Positions 1 through 13,400 of a DNA stretch of 64,000 bases are shown here, in pieces (the first letter of the stretch is position 1; every line of letters begins with the position of its first letter). A program made the translations under genes and the position numbers. The stretch is from Cyclina sinensis (taxonomy: Eukaryota > Mollusca > Bivalvia > Venerida > Veneridae), in NCBI GenBank assembly GCA_012932295.1, contig JAAONU010000013.1, positions 39,260,627 to 39,324,626 on the forward strand, in the 5' to 3' direction. The notes under the pieces are model-generated. The model was not told the origin of the DNA. It saw only the letters and a list, made by a program, of their open reading frames with translations, and ran no database searches.

Positions 1-297
1 AAAACAAATATACTTAAAGCGTTTTTCAGAGCATCGTTGTAGTATTCTTGAATTGTAGCTAAACGAAGTTTTAATAATTCTGTCGCAGTCCTGCATTTTT
101 GTGTCGCTGTTTATATGGCGAGACCTCGCTGTTGAACATTTTACATACAGAACCTGCTTCACAGTTTCCATTCGACTGGTAACAAATGATCGTTTACCAT
201 TTTTTTTAAGGTTACATACTATCCGTTCTGGCTCATAGTCATAGACCCACCTTTTGTCACCGGTAACAATATTCACAAAACAGTCTTCTTTTTTCTA
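1..297 (-). pseudogene. mariner-like transposase fragment, running off the window edge
   Basis: Read on the minus strand, a frame with no stop runs from about 290 to the left edge. It begins with residues DCFVNIVTGDKRWVYDYEPE, which match the block around the first catalytic aspartate of mariner (DD34D) transposases, where the usual motif is VTGDE.W followed by a Y.PE stretch. Here the acidic residue after the aspartate is replaced by K. Beyond that block I cannot align the frame to the family, so only this motif is firm. A second frame upstream (about 300-420) could be the preceding transposase region after a frameshift. The gene is partial and probably dead. No terminal inverted repeat is visible in the window. 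Confidence 0.4.
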
Positions 298-429
298 TGT
301 GTTGGTGACAGACATACACGAAATTCGGCGCCAGCTTTCCTCATAGAAGGTATACGACTTTCTTTGATCGCGAGATAAATATACCTATCGCTTTCTAATT
401 TATGGAAATCTTACTTAAGAAGACGTTAT

Positions 430-1715
430 TGGTAAGAACATATTAAACGATTTCAATATCCAAACGTTCGGCTATGCAATTGTTTCCAAAGAAACACGAA
501 AAGCAAATCTTATATTTATGCTGCTATCATCTTTTAATGTTCATGACTGTGGCTTCAATACATTTTACAGTTGATCAAGATTTGAACACATACAGACAGA
601 CGGTTTTGGTATCAATTAATACATTTAAGGTTCAGGAACCGAGCCTCCATACTTGCAATTGCATCATTCAAATTTGCGGACGGACGGATGGAATTAAAAT
701 CACTGGTGAACACTGGAGGGGCTTGTATTATGAATAAATGCAAAACATAACTATCATGGTTTGTTTGTTTTGTAACTTTTCTCAGAATGAGATTATATCT
801 ATTTGTTTTAGAAATCCGCTGCAAAAGAATCGATTCAAATTCAAAGTAAATTTAACTATATGCAGTTTATTCCTGTTTTCAGTCTAAATAGTGTAAGGCT
901 GAAGACAATGAAAAAAGGGAGAAAGCTTTGTCATGGTTTCTATTTATACTTACCTATATCTATGGTCAAGAAGTTCAAGAATAATCTCTAACTACCGACC
1001 GTAAACTTCTGTGTAAAAAATTGTCAGTTTCTTACGGAAAACTGAAGTCCTTGAAAAGGAATTTTGCAGGAAACGTCCTAGATATCAGTTAACTGTTAGG
1101 GACGTTTGAATCAATTTAACCAACCAACCTTGTAATATTCCGACATTGCTGAAGATAACTCGTGCATTTTACCAATCGTACATTATAGTTGGTACTAATT
1201 CCATTCACATTAATTCAAATATTCTTTACAACGCAACGCAGCAGTTACTCTATGAGAAATTTTACTGATTCTTTTATTTTGACTTTATACTGATATTCAT
1301 ACATGCGTTAGTCAGCCTCTGCTCTGATATTGTATGTATAACAAAGCTTTGTTTATAGTATACTTAGTTTACATTGTTATATGCAACGTTTTACAGAAAA
1401 GCTCATGAAAATGCAGTTATTGAATAACGTACAAGAAAGCATGAACTTGAGCGACAAAGCTTACATTACAACTCATGTATGCATTTTGTTTCATATTTTA
1501 TTTTATGCGACCATTTTATGCACTGTGATACCGAAATAAATTTATCTAATCTATCTAACTATTATTCATTTGACCATTTCTCATTTTAAATAAGAACTAA
1601 TTTACTCCTCGCTATAAGTCGTCGACGGACCTAAAATGCTATGTAGCTCCCTCAGAGATTAAAGAAATAAAATCTAAAAGCCACTATTGTTTACCTAGTC
1701 ATTTCATATCTTTGC
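430..1715. other. unassigned AT-rich DNA
   Basis: No gene, RNA or repeat structure is recognised. The short open frames at 474-737 (+) and 612-824 (-) overlap each other, have no domain or biased composition, and are taken as chance. Confidence 0.5.
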
Positions 1716-1889
1716 CATAACAATCACAATACCGTAACAATCACAATACCATAACAATCACAATACCATAACAATCACAATACCGTAACAATCACAATAA
1801 TCACAATACCGTAACAATCACAATACCATAACAATCACAATACCGTAACAATCACAATAATCACAATACCGTAACAATCACAATACAGA
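1716..1889 (+). repeat. minisatellite, about 17-bp unit
   Basis: About nine to ten tandem copies of a 17-bp unit, ACCGTAACAATCACAAT, with CCAT/CCGT variants. Two units carry an extra 9-bp AATCACAAT, so the array has a short internal sub-repeat. The sequence is strand-biased (A/C on plus) and almost free of T runs. The short minus-strand frame at 1835-2023 is partly an artefact of this array. Confidence 0.9.
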
Positions 1890-3460
1890 GTAGATGGAAG
1901 CTGTAAGGGATTACAAAAAAAACATCGAATTATTTCTAAAGGTGTAAGAAGTATGTCGTTTAATGTCGAGGAAGTGTCGACATCATTGGCGATCCTGTAG
2001 AGAAAACTTACGATTAATGTCAAATATACTTTACAAAGGATAGCCGAATAGCATAAAATTACCTCATGTCTACAGGCTGAATTTAAATTCCAGAACTGTC
2101 AGTTTTACAAGATCGATATCAAATTAATCTCCACAAATTCATTTTATCACGTTAAGATGAAAACAAGGATGCCAGTGTCTGAACACTTTATTTATTTCAA
2201 TAATAATATAGCATCATTCTCAGTTTTGCCAGAATGAAAAGATTAGGAAACTGAGCGAAGAACATGCATAGAGGACAGGATTATCTTTTAAGAGAAACAT
2301 GTAATTTACGACAGAAACGTCAATATCAAATAGTGGTCTTTTGAGTCCCACTCAGTTCATTTGGATCTAAAATTACTATCAACGGAGACAAAAGACTGCT
2401 TGAGATACATCCTTTTGGACTATAAGCATAAAGAATTAATTATCATTTGAAATAAATAAACACAATAGACCATCTTTAAGTAATACCGGTTTTATTATAT
2501 ATTATTGAATCAATGAAACTAGGCATGTTTCAAATACGTGCGACAATCATTAGTTTCTTGACGTGTATGAAATGAGTCCTTTTCATGTAAAGCTGATTAT
2601 CCATCATAGCTCTAAGGTTTTGAACTTTCTATTTTAAGAAATTGCAAGGATTCAGAGAGTCTCTGATGAAACACATAAATAAAATAATGATGATGATTTA
2701 TAATTATTTCTTTATGGGAAAAAATTCTCATTTGGTAAAAACGTGTTTGCGACGATTTTTGTCTAATGATGAGTAAATGTTTACGGTTACAGAAATATCA
2801 AAAAGTGAAAATAGACGCTTTTCATATGCTACTCATTTGCTACTCATATGCTACTCATTTGGTATGATATAACAGAACGCAAATATTGTGTGAAACATAA
2901 AATACTCCTACTTGCAATGATAAGGAAAAAGCTGTGTATACAGTAAAACCATGTGAGTGTGTGCATGACATTCACGTGTGTTCGTTCAGTTATCAAGTCT
3001 TGAACCGTCTACTTTGTTGTTTGTCAGAGAAACAGAAATAAAATGAAAGGTTTTATAAAATCCACTAGGAAATTACACCGGACTGTAAGATCAAAAGAAA
3101 CAGTTTTTTTAAGCAAAGGCTCTTGTGTTCATGCATAGTATAAATTCGTATGAGATGTCCAGAACTTTTAGCTCGTAATGACTATTTGAAATTATCAGTT
3201 ATAATCAGCTATAATGTTCTCAGAAAATGAAAGCACCTTGAGATTTTGAAAAAAAGTAACTTTCATGAAGTTATTATGAACGTTAAAGAGGTATATAAAC
3301 CATTTTGACAAGTACTTAACTGAATCGACAGGAATAGTAGTTAGGCGGCAAGAAAGTTCGTAATTCTAAATTTGTAAAGTAGATGAATGTGACTGAATTT
3401 TTTTCTTTTCCTTTCATTTTTTGAGCTTTTTATGTTAATACTTTTTATCTGATAACATAG
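1890..3460. other. unassigned AT-rich DNA
   Basis: No feature is recognised apart from a three-fold direct repeat of a GCTACTCAT(A/T)T motif at about 2828-2862. No coding or RNA signal was seen on either strand. Confidence 0.5.
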
Positions 3461-3610
3461 TTTGTATATCTGTAAGTCTGGGATAAACTTTGTATATTCG
3501 TAAATCTGGGATAAACATTGTCTGGGATAAACTTTGTATAACTGTAAGTCTGGGATAAACTTTGATTGGGATAAACTTTGTATATCTGTTAGTCTAGGAT
3601 AAACTTTGTA
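3461..3610 (+). repeat. 28-bp minisatellite, left block
   Basis: Tandem copies of a 28-bp unit containing GTAAGTCTGGGATAAACTTT followed by GTATATCT, about five units and some shortened. The array is interrupted by a SINE at 3611-3826 and resumes at 3830. The open frame at 3341-3676 on the minus strand only reads this repeat (residues like KVYPR.T.IQSLSQ) and should not be called a gene. Confidence 0.9.
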
Positions 3611-3826
3611 GTTTAGTTTAGACTCATTTATTTTACATCGATTGCGATACAAGTTTTTACAACTTAGATTCATCACGCTCGATGACTGCTTCCTGGGTTC
3701 AATTCCAGTATTCGCGCAGCCTGGAGGAATGTGAAGATCGTGAGAGAATCTCGCCTCTGACGGGATTCGAACCCGCGACCTTCGGATCCGGAGTCCTGAG
3801 CTCTACACCTGGACCACGGTGCCTCC
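3611..3826 (-). mobile_element. tRNA-derived SINE, apparently full length, inserted in the 28-bp minisatellite
   Basis: Read on the minus strand from 3826 to 3611. The head resembles a tRNA: an A-box-like segment at 3816-3801 (TGGTCCAGGTGTAGAG), an arm with loop CTCCGGA giving anticodon CCG (Arg, CGG codons) near 3795-3780, and a canonical B box GGTTCGAATCC at 3773-3763. The 3' acceptor strand does not pair with the 5' GGAGGCA, so this is not a working tRNA gene. A roughly 130-bp unrelated body follows, ending in an A/T-rich tail with AAATGAGTCTAAAC. A second copy lies at 15444-15593. Flanking AAACTTTGTA occurs on both sides (3601-3610 and 3830-3839), but it is also part of the minisatellite unit, so the target duplication is ambiguous here. 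Confidence 0.8.
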
Positions 3827-3829
3827 TTT

Positions 3830-4199
3830 AAACTTTGTATACCAGTTAAGTTTGTATACTTTGTATATATGTAAGTCTGGGATAAACTTTGTATATCTGT
3901 AAGTCTGGGATAAACTTTGTATATCTGTAAGTCTGGGATAAACTTTGTATATCCGTAAGTCTAGGATAAACGTTGTATATCCGTAAGTCTGGGATAAACT
4001 TTGTCTGGGATAAACTTTGTATATCTGTAAGTCTGGGATAAACTTTGTATATCCGTAAGTCTAGGATAAACTTTGTATATCTGTAAGTCTGGCATAAACT
4101 TTGTCTGGGATAAACTTTGTATATCTCTAAGTCTGGGATAAACTTTGTATATCTGTAAGTCTGGGATAAACTTTGTATATCTGTAAGTCTGGGATAAAT
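3830..4199 (+). repeat. 28-bp minisatellite, right block
   Basis: About 12-13 more copies of the 28-bp unit of the left block, with several units shortened to a TTTGTCTGGGATAAAC junction. The reading period of 28 bp is not a multiple of three, so the minus-strand frame 3846-4241 cycles through three versions of the repeat and encodes no plausible protein. Confidence 0.9.
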
Positions 4200-7100
4200 G
4201 TTTGAAGCAAAGCTCACTTTCATTGTGCTTTTAGCAGACATTCAGAAATGCACTAGACTGTTAAGAACATAGATCTACCAATCACTAAGTAATTTGTCTC
4301 GTAACAATAAACGGATGGTGTCTCTTCTCGAGGAGTTGATGGGATAAATTAGTTTATCTCTCTTTGTGCCTCAAAATACAGACAACTAATTGATTTAAAG
4401 TCTCAAGTTTGCTATTTCTGTAGCGATCATTTCCATTTTTGTAAATTGATATGCTTTGAGGACTCAGAACTGTTCAATGAATCTTTACAAAATCTGAAGT
4501 TTATGAAAACAATGTAAATAAAAATGTAAAAAGAAAACATGATACACTTAGGTATTTTCAACTGTTTGAAATACACTGAACAATAAGATGGTATTGACTG
4601 TTCTTTGTTCTTTCCTGAACTCTGTTGCAAATGTTATACAAAATACATAAAAATGACACAGTTTATAAACAGAAAATAAACTTAGTGGATTACAACAAAT
4701 ACGTATCAAATGAATATAATTATATCAATTTCATACAATACGATATTTATTTGTACCTTTTATTTCCTCTATATGTTATTCTTTATTTACGGCATGACTT
4801 CGTAAGTAAGGGATGTTTGTTATTTAATAATTAAACATTAATTTAACGACACAGCAAGTCAGAAGATAAAAGAATATATTTAAGTAAACCGTACCTATTT
4901 TTATCAGCATTGTTTCCAAAATGATTGTGTCCTTCGCAGAAACCCAGCCTATCCAAAGTGTTAAATTCCTAAATTTGCAAAAAATACTCCTCTTAATCAG
5001 TTTTTATATTCGTTTCCTTGCACCAAAAATATAAACACTGGAATCTTTTTACTCTAGTTTCATTTTTGTATAAATATGTGTGAAAATTGTACTATAAAAG
5101 CGTATCTTTATCCGAGTAATAACATATAACCATACACTTACGTCCAATGGAAGTCGCTTTAAAAAGTAGAAATAACACACAAATACGTCGTCTTTACTTA
5201 AAATCTCTTCTAAACTTTAATTGCCAGCATACGTGTTCTGAGATTTCAACACATTTTTACCAAGTTGCAAGTAAGCCATCTATGTATAAACATAGCTTTA
5301 AGTGAACTCCCTTTGGTCAGTTTTTGCCTGACTTTAACTATTTGCTTTAATAAACCGATGCAACAACCTTCTATTCAATACGGCTTATATCTTCGCGTGT
5401 TAACCGTCATTCATAAAATTCCTCCACTCTGTAAAGAAACAGAAAACTTCCAAGTCAGAACATTTCCAATGACAGATCATTTCCAATGATAGATCATTCA
5501 TACAAAGCTACTCTAAGCGCATGCACACGCTAAATGACATTTGTTTAATGAATTTACACCAACGAGTATTAAACGAAACTTGTCCTGCTATGAATCAACA
5601 TTTTACAGGCGCACGATGGGGCGGAGAAAGTTACTTTCAGAGTTACAGAAAACGTCCTGAGGAGGTTGAGTATTTTCTCTCCATTTGGTACTGAAACAAA
5701 TTAAGCTCAAAATATGTTTAACAAGTTCAGTGTAATTTGAATTGCTGTTTGTCGTCAAAGCCACAGAAAAATATATTATTATTTTATTCATTTCAGATTC
5801 CATGTTCTTAATGTATGCTCTTATATACGACTAGCAGTTACATTCAAAATGCTAGTTTTGCTAATATGGCATCATGTCACCTATGTACAAACATTCGTTT
5901 GCATAGATTCTCTGGGCATTTGCTAGCGTATGAATATTAAATCATTGTAAAAAAGGCCACTCTAAGTACTTTAAAAGAATCATATGTACGGTCTTCATTG
6001 CGGAACTCTAGTACATTTCTAGGAGAGTTTAACTACATTTTCTTTTCAATGAGATATGGACAGATATTCAACTGCTTTGTTGCATTCTTTCTATTACAGG
6101 TGATGTATTTACAATTATCTAGTTTGAATACTTTAATCTGGTGCTGGTCTCTTTTCTGAATGAACCTGTTCATTTTTTTCAAGCCCATCGTTGATAAGCA
6201 GAAAAAAGTTTAGCCATAGTTGCACTAAGACTGAATATAACAGAAGAGGGAAAGTTTTTCCTTTGAAGACCATTTTTTAAGGGACCAAAGCAACGACTAA
6301 TACATTGTTAAGAAATGTATTCCTGTCCATTTGTTGTGCTGAAAATTTTGAAAATGTAAGCAAAGACAGATGCAAGTGAATCAAAATCACCAAAACATTG
6401 CAGCTTTAATTCAGAGACTGCCTTTCAGAGATTTGATTCACTCATTTCTTTCACTCATATTTTTGATTCTTCCAGCAAATTTTAAATGTTTTTAATGCAA
6501 GAATGGAGTTTCGATACAGAAAAACGGTTATATATATTGGTCGATCATCATAACTGTAGTCTAATGAAGTCTTCAGAATATGCAATCCATAATTTCTATT
6601 AGTAATTTTGTGGCCGGTAGAGACTACACAGCTGATATCAGTTTTAGCAGAACACATTGTAAAGTTGTTTTTTGTGTGTGTTTGTGACTTATAGAACACA
6701 GCTACTTAATTTTTGTTGCCTTATCTGTACTCCTACCCAAACCTCATTGACAATAAAGCAAACGACATGGTATCATTAACTTACTCTGGATTATGCGTGC
6801 AAATGAAACGTGCATTTCAGTAAAAGAAGCTCAACTTAGATGGATGTACTTTACATCTAGAGCATTTTTCGAAATTTTGAAAACTAATTAAATCAAAGGA
6901 GATCTCAGACTTTGTAGTATATTATATTAATGTAAAAGAAGATTTCCACAAATACCGATTCTTCAACTGAACAAAACTTTCCGACTCTTCAACACAATCA
7001 TTTTTTTTCAAATGCTGACTAATTAGTTGCGAAAGCTAAACTCGTATTATATGTCTAGTTAATTATGCAATTACCAAATCATTAATAGGCGAGTTTTCAT

Positions 7101-7204
7101 TGGCAGATTCCGTTAAGACTGCTATACCTACATACAGTAAATTTCAAGTAATAAGTCTGTTAATCTTATTGAAGCCACTGAAATTTGTATTTCAGTGCAG
7201 CAAT
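4200..7204. other. unassigned AT-rich DNA, about 3 kb
   Basis: No feature is supported. Short frames at 4427-4630 (-), 4625-4834 (+), 5265-5489 (+), 5603-5803 (-) and 6451-6699 (-) have no domain, no codon bias distinct from the background, and no splice-site context that I could defend. Confidence 0.45.
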
Positions 7205-10200
7205 AGTAACGTCTAGTATGTATGCCCCCGAAAGGTAGCATAAAGTAGTCGGACTGTCCGACCGTTATTCCGTCCGTCCGTCCGTCCTATCTTCTGTGTG
7301 CAACTCCTTCTAAAATTCTCATTTGATTTTCACCAAACTTTTACACAATGATCATTGTTAAGTGCTACAGTGCATGTGCTCCGGCTTTTGCGATTCGAAT
7401 ATGTTTGGCAGAGTTGTTGCCATTTACTTATTTTTACTTATATTTCTTTTGTGCGCAACTCTTCCAACAAATCCCAATCGATTTTTTTCATCAAACTTTC
7501 ACTGCATATACTCCGTTTTTGTCTGCAATTCTGTTACGTTTGGCATAGACTAATGTATTGCCCTTTGTTAAGTTTTACTTAATATAGCTTCTGTGCACAA
7601 CTCCTCCTACAATTCCCATATGATGTTCACCCAACTCTCATAGAATGATCATTATCAAATGCCACATTACATCTTATCAGGCTTTTGCGCTTCGATTATT
7701 TTTGGCACTGTTATTTCCCTTTGTAAAATTTTATTTAATATAGCTTTTGTGCAAAACCCATCCTACATTATTTTTTTCATGCAGTTTTCATCAATCTTTC
7801 ATAGAATGATCAATATTAAGTGCATATACCGCAGCGATCATATTTGGTGGAGTAATTGCCCTTTGTTTATTTTCTTAATACAACTCCAACAATTTTATAA
7901 TTGTACTACATTTTCGCATTTGGTGTTCAACTGAAACATAAAAATCCGAAAGTTGAACGGTAGGAAACTGTTTTAACACTTTTCTCTAAAAGACATATGG
8001 TGACCTATGGGAACAAAACATTAGATCAATATCTTTTGAAACACACCAGTTTTAGAAATTTGTGAATTTCACCAGCGACGCAAAGAGGTAAAGGACATAT
8101 AATAGTCTTATCCCTGGACGTATGGGTACTTTGCTCAGTTAACAGACTGCTATTTTTTCGGGCACAAATCATTAAGGTAACATCAAGTTATTAGCTACCA
8201 TGACTGTGACCATTGCTGTGTTTCGAGACCTTTGTGTCTGTGTCACATTTCTTGTTTGCAGTTAAAATACTTCGATGAGAATATTTTGCCGATATGTTCT
8301 CAACACAGTTTAAACTCTACTTTGGCGATCAACCTTAAATTATATCGGCAGTTGTCTCTTAAATATGTAGGTATTGCCCTTTTTTAACTTTTACTTAATA
8401 TAGCTTCTGTGCACAACTCCTCTAACAATTCTCATATGATGTTCACCCAACTGTCATAGAATGATCATTATCAAGTGCCACATTACATTTTATCAGGCGT
8501 TTGCGCTTCGATTATTTTTGACACAGTTATTTCCCTTTGTTAAATTCTATTTACACATTGTGTATAGCTTTTGTGCAAAACTCATCCTACATTATTTTTT
8601 TTCATGCAGTTTTCATCAATCTTTCACAGAATGATCAATATTAAATGCATATACTGCAGCGATCATATCTGGTGGAGTTATTGCCCTTTGTTTAATTTTC
8701 TTAATACAACTCCAACAATTTTATAATTGTACTATATATTCGCATTTGGTGTTCAACTGAAACATAAAAATCCGAAAGTTGAACGGTAGGAAACTGTTTT
8801 AACACTTTTCTCTTAAAGACATATGGTGACCTATGGGAACAAAATATTAGATCAATATCTTTTGAAACACACCAGTTTTAGAAATTTGTGAATTTTACCA
8901 GCGACACAAAGAGGTAAAGGACATATAATAGTCTTATCCCTGGACGTATGGGTACTTTGCTCAGTTTACAGACTGCAATTTTTTTTGCACAAATCATTAA
9001 GGTAACATCAAGTTATTAGCTACCATGACTGTGACCATTGCCATGTTTCGAGACATTTGTGTCTGTGTCACATGTCTTGTTTACACTTAAAATACTTCGA
9101 TGAGAATATTTTGCCGATATATTCTCAACACAGCTTAACCCCTACTTTGGCGATTAACCTTAAATTATATCGACAGTTGTCTCTTAAATATGTAGGTATT
9201 GGTCTTGTTAACTTTTACTTAATATAGCTTCTGTGCACAACTCCTCTAACAATTCTCATATGATGTTCACCCAACTGTCATAGAATGATCATTATCAAGT
9301 GCCACATTACATTTTATCAGGCGTTTGCGCTTCGATTATTTTTGACACAGTTATTTCCCTTTGTTAAATTCTATTTACTACATTGTGTATAGCTTTTGTG
9401 CAAAATTCATCCTACATTATTTTTTTTCATGCAGTTTTCATCAATCTTTCACAGAATGATCAATATTAAATGCATATAATGCAGCGATCATATCTGGTGG
9501 AGTTATTGCCGTTTGTTTAATTTTCTCGATATTGCTTCTGTGTGCAACTCCAACAATTTTATAATTGTACTATATTTTCGCCTTTTGTTTTCAACTGGAA
9601 TATAAAAATCCGAAAGTTGAACGGTAGGAAACTGTTTTAACACTTTTCTCTAAAAGACATATGGTGATCCTATGGGAACAAAACATTAGATCAATATCTT
9701 TTGAAACAGACCAGTTTTAGAAATTTGTGAATTTTACCAGCCGACACAAAGAGGTAAAGGACATATAATAGTCTTATCCCTGGACGTATGGGTACTTTAG
9801 TTCAGGTTTACAGACTGCAATTTTTTTGGGCACAAATCATTAAAGGGGCTGTACTCCAGATTTTATTAAAAATATTTTTTACATAAATTAAATATCTAGA
9901 TGCCGTGAGATTATAACATCATGACATTTTACTTCAAAACTGATTATAGAAGTCAAAATAGAACAAACAAAATATATTCGCTTCAGCTTGATTTGAACTC
10001 TGGACCCCTCATGTTAACAAAATTGTTCCAATGCTTTTACTGTCACCACTATCGCTGCAACTGAAATAACAATTATTTACTTTAAATGTTATACAATATA
10101 GTTATACCGTCGCGTTACGGTATAGCACTATGAAAGGAAAAAAAAAATCAATTTATAATGTAATTATCTGACTTATTTTTTGTCAGTAAGGTTAGTTTGT

Positions 10201-10480
10201 AAGCATTAGTCATAAATATTACAAGAAATTTATAATACAAGAAAACTTTCTTTTTTTGTCATCTGGAGCACAGACCCTTTAAGGTAACATCAAGTTATAA
10301 GCTACCATGGCTGTGACCATTGCCATGTTTCGGGGACATTTGTGTCTTTGTCACATTTCTTGTTTACAGTTAAAATACTTCGATGAGAATATTTTGCCGA
10401 TATGTTCTCAACACAGCTTAACCCCTAATTCGGCGATCAACCTTAAATTATATCGACAGTTGTCTCTTAAATATCCTTAT
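7205..10480 (+). repeat. higher-order tandem array, about 820-bp units built from about 150-bp monomers
   Basis: Units begin with TTAACTTTTACTTAATATAG-like sequence at about 7568, 8384 and 9208, a period of 816-824 bp. The third unit ends near 10478 and carries a MITE at 9844-10278. Units 2 and 3 are very alike. The lead-in (7205-7567) and each unit also contain a degenerate monomer of about 150 bp marked by TGTGCAACTCC...CACCAAACTTTCACA...ATGATCA, seen at about 7293, 7448, 7590, 7748 and 7885. A short CCGTCCGTCCGTCC microsatellite sits at 7265-7287. Core repeats of about 150-160 bp next to ACGG-type microsatellites are described for bivalve pearl and Helitron-related elements. That link is an inference; no Helitron end was identified. 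Confidence 0.8.
9844..10278 (-). mobile_element. TTAA-flanked MITE with internal tRNA-like segment (subfamily 1)
   Basis: A 435-bp insert in unit 3 of the 820-bp array. Units 1 and 2 give the empty site (about 8172 and 8998, ATCATTAAGGTAACATC). Here the TTAA is present at both edges, 9840-9843 and 10279-10282. The ends are inverted repeats: AGGGGCTGTACTCCAGAT on the left and AGGGTCTGTGCTCCAGAT on the right strand, 16 of 18 identical. On the minus strand about 10045-9980 holds an A-box-like TAGTGGTGACAG and a B-box-like GAGTTCAAATC. A hairpin with stem ATACCGT/ACGGTAT lies near 10107-10126. No transposase frame is present, so it is non-autonomous; TTAA targets are typical of piggyBac-type transposases (established for the superfamily, inferred here). 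Confidence 0.8.
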
Positions 10481-13400
10481 TGGCGTGTTTTGGACATTTT
10501 CTAATCTCTTCATTCGCCTCCGTGTCGCCATTGTAAAAAATGAAAAGGAAGTAGTTGTTTAGCACTGATTGGTAACCAGAGCCGACAAAATACTGACTAG
10601 GGACACAAATAGACAGCATGGGATTTGAAATAATATCAAATGACAAAGAAGCGTAAAAAGTCATGTCAAAATGTCAGCACATTGCGAGTTTTTTTCATGA
10701 ATTAGAAGTAAATACGCTTTGGCTTGAAACAAAATGCCTGACATTAAAAAAATGATTTTGAAACCCCAGCTTTCTAAATACACTGCTTGATTAGTTTAAT
10801 CAATCGCGTATGTTGCTTTATGAGGTCTTGCTATAGGTGTTTGCCATTTTGAAGGATAGAGAAAAATGATTTTGAGTAAGAACTACCAGTTTTCCTGATT
10901 AGTCTTTAAGCTAATTTTTCTTCCATTTCGTTTGCAACTATCGTAACGTTTCGGTGTCATTCTATTCTATATCTTGATGTTGTAATTGAAATTTTGGAAC
11001 AAATACTACATTACCCCATGAAACTGTCATCGTGCGGTTTTTGTATGTTTTGCAGAACTTTATTTTCATATATATATATATAAAATTTAATAATATATGA
11101 TAAAATAAGTATTTTTATACCAAAAAAATGACAAAAGATCTGTTTCTTCTTCCTACTGTTTACTGAGGTTAATAACCAAACACAAGTACATCTTTGTCGA
11201 TATAACATTTTTTTTGTCGTTCTTAATGGCATTTCTTTGCATTCTTGGATTCTAATAACAATATTACGGACAAATAAGATGCCTTTTCTTTTATTTTGTT
11301 ATTAAAGAATGATAAATTTATAGTAAAATTGAGCCACGTCTTTTTCATTAATATGGTAGGAGTTTACACACGAGAAAGGCAAGGTCAAGTTCACGCAGTC
11401 ATCTTTTAATGTTGTACTGTTATCTTCTTTTCTACGTTCTATGATTGTAACAACTTAAGGATTTGTCGGATTATTTACTTCAATATTTCTGTTTGACATT
11501 CGAAATAACTGTTCTGCAAGTGACAAGACAGCCTATTACCATGCATACAATTAACTTCTATGAACTGTTTCCTTTTGGATTTGTTTGGAAACGGGGCGTC
11601 TTAAAGATGTTAAAGAAAAAAAATTGCCATCTCTTCAAGCAACCTTAACTATACCAATCACTGATTCTATGAATTTCCTTATCACGGAAAAACATTCATA
11701 AAAATCCAGATTTATCTTATGTAGTGTTATTGACAGGTTTGTAGCTAAAATATTCAGTAAGACCTTGTTCCAGTGCCTTTAAAGCCTGTACGTGTACAAA
11801 TGACGAGAAAAAAAGCCTTCAACTTTGTTTTATCATTTTCTTGCTGGATATTTTACATTGGACTTTGCTAGTATGTTTTTTTACAGAAAAGTTCAGATTT
11901 CGCAGTGAACAACACGCAACATAATAAATCTAATTATTCAACTTAAAAACCATTTTAACTGGAAGTGTTTTATCTCCCTTTTATTCTAGCCATATAAAAG
12001 CATAATTGATATGCTGAAAATCTGTGCTTAGATGATTGAATTTATTTCTTTATGGAATGATTACCATAGTATTTTACAATAATCCTTTTTAATCTATTCT
12101 AACATCAAACAACAGAGGATATTACTTTTACTTAAACCTGTATCAATCTTCATCAGCAATTCAATGCAGTCAGATGAAAGTATATTCTGACTACATCCAA
12201 TTATTCAAGTTTTCTTCTCCATGGTAAACATTATTTATGGAAGAATATTATATTCAATCATTTCAGATATCTTCTCTGTTGATTGCTTTATTTAGATATC
12301 ATACAATATATCATTATAATGACCAGAAGGAAATTGCACATTTTACTCATTTACTCGTGTAAAAGCCTTTTTGAAAAGGCGAAACGATATATCAAGGAAT
12401 CAAAAGTTGTTTATTTAGTAGTTGGAATTATAATTTGTCTAATCACTAGCATTATTTTTAAAATATCTTTGACAATTCAAAAGTGGTTAATCTTTATAAT
12501 TCACAATCTCAGTCAATCGATCAATCATGAAGCCATGTAGTGTTACGCAGTATGCATGAGAAAAAAGGGCCAGTACCGCTCCTTGTAACTTTATTTTCAT
12601 AAATAAACTCAAAGAAATATTAAAAGGAGCATGATTATTACAACTGATTATTTAAGATATACTCCCCTTTCATTTCACGCACGTAAACATCAATTGATTG
12701 TAATTTGCGTAATCATGTTTTATTATCCAATTTGATCAAAAACAAAACAGCTTTCGCTTGTATAAAATATTAGTGACTGTGTGGAAATAAGTGATGAAAT
12801 AAGTAACTTCGATAAAAATTCAATTAAAATTACCTTCATTTGCTCCCAGTGCTGTAAGTTATTAGCTTTGCGTCAATATTGTTTACAAATATCTAACTTA
12901 CCACCATATCGAGAGTTTATACGGAAAACAAAAGAAAAATTAACCGGGTTGTCTGAAAGTTGATTTTCGATTTGAATCAAACAAAATTAGATAAAATATA
13001 ATACATACAAATCGTAATTGTCAACGCCATTAATATATATTTTTTCTGGGTTTTCTGTGTTCGAAAAGTTGTTTTAAAATCTCGTACTTACTACATTCGA
13101 AGGGTAACATTGTAACAAACTGTAGAAGAAAAATATTTTTCGGGGTCGGAGTTGCTAACTTTTTTGTTGAAATTATTTAGTAACACAATTTTCTGATTAC
13201 AGTATCTATTGAATGGAAGATTTTTTTTGTGAAAAATTGAAACTAATTTTTAGAAAAGTGCCTATGATTATGTTTCATCAAACGTTAACAATTTTTAGAC
13301 TAAGCTACAGAAACTGCCGCTGTTACGAACATGATCGAAACTATTGATGAACGAAGAATCAAGCCTGTATTTGTTTAGATATTAATAAATTATACAAGCT

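Noticed and set aside
3745..3826. Candidate tRNA-Arg(CCG) gene on the minus strand
   Set aside because: The acceptor stem does not close and the sequence continues into a repeated body found at 15444-15593, so it is the head of a SINE.
1716..4199. Regularly spaced short repeats that could suggest a CRISPR array
   Set aside because: The units are contiguous tandem repeats without unique spacers, in a eukaryotic-type context.
3341..4241. Minus-strand frames with repeated KVYPR.TDIQSLSQ-like peptides, superficially a repeat protein
   Set aside because: They are translations of the 28-bp minisatellite, interrupted by a SINE, with a period not divisible by three.
12283..12540. Plus-strand 85-codon frame with a predicted membrane segment
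   Set aside because: AT-rich codons give hydrophobic residues by default; no family match and no paralogue.
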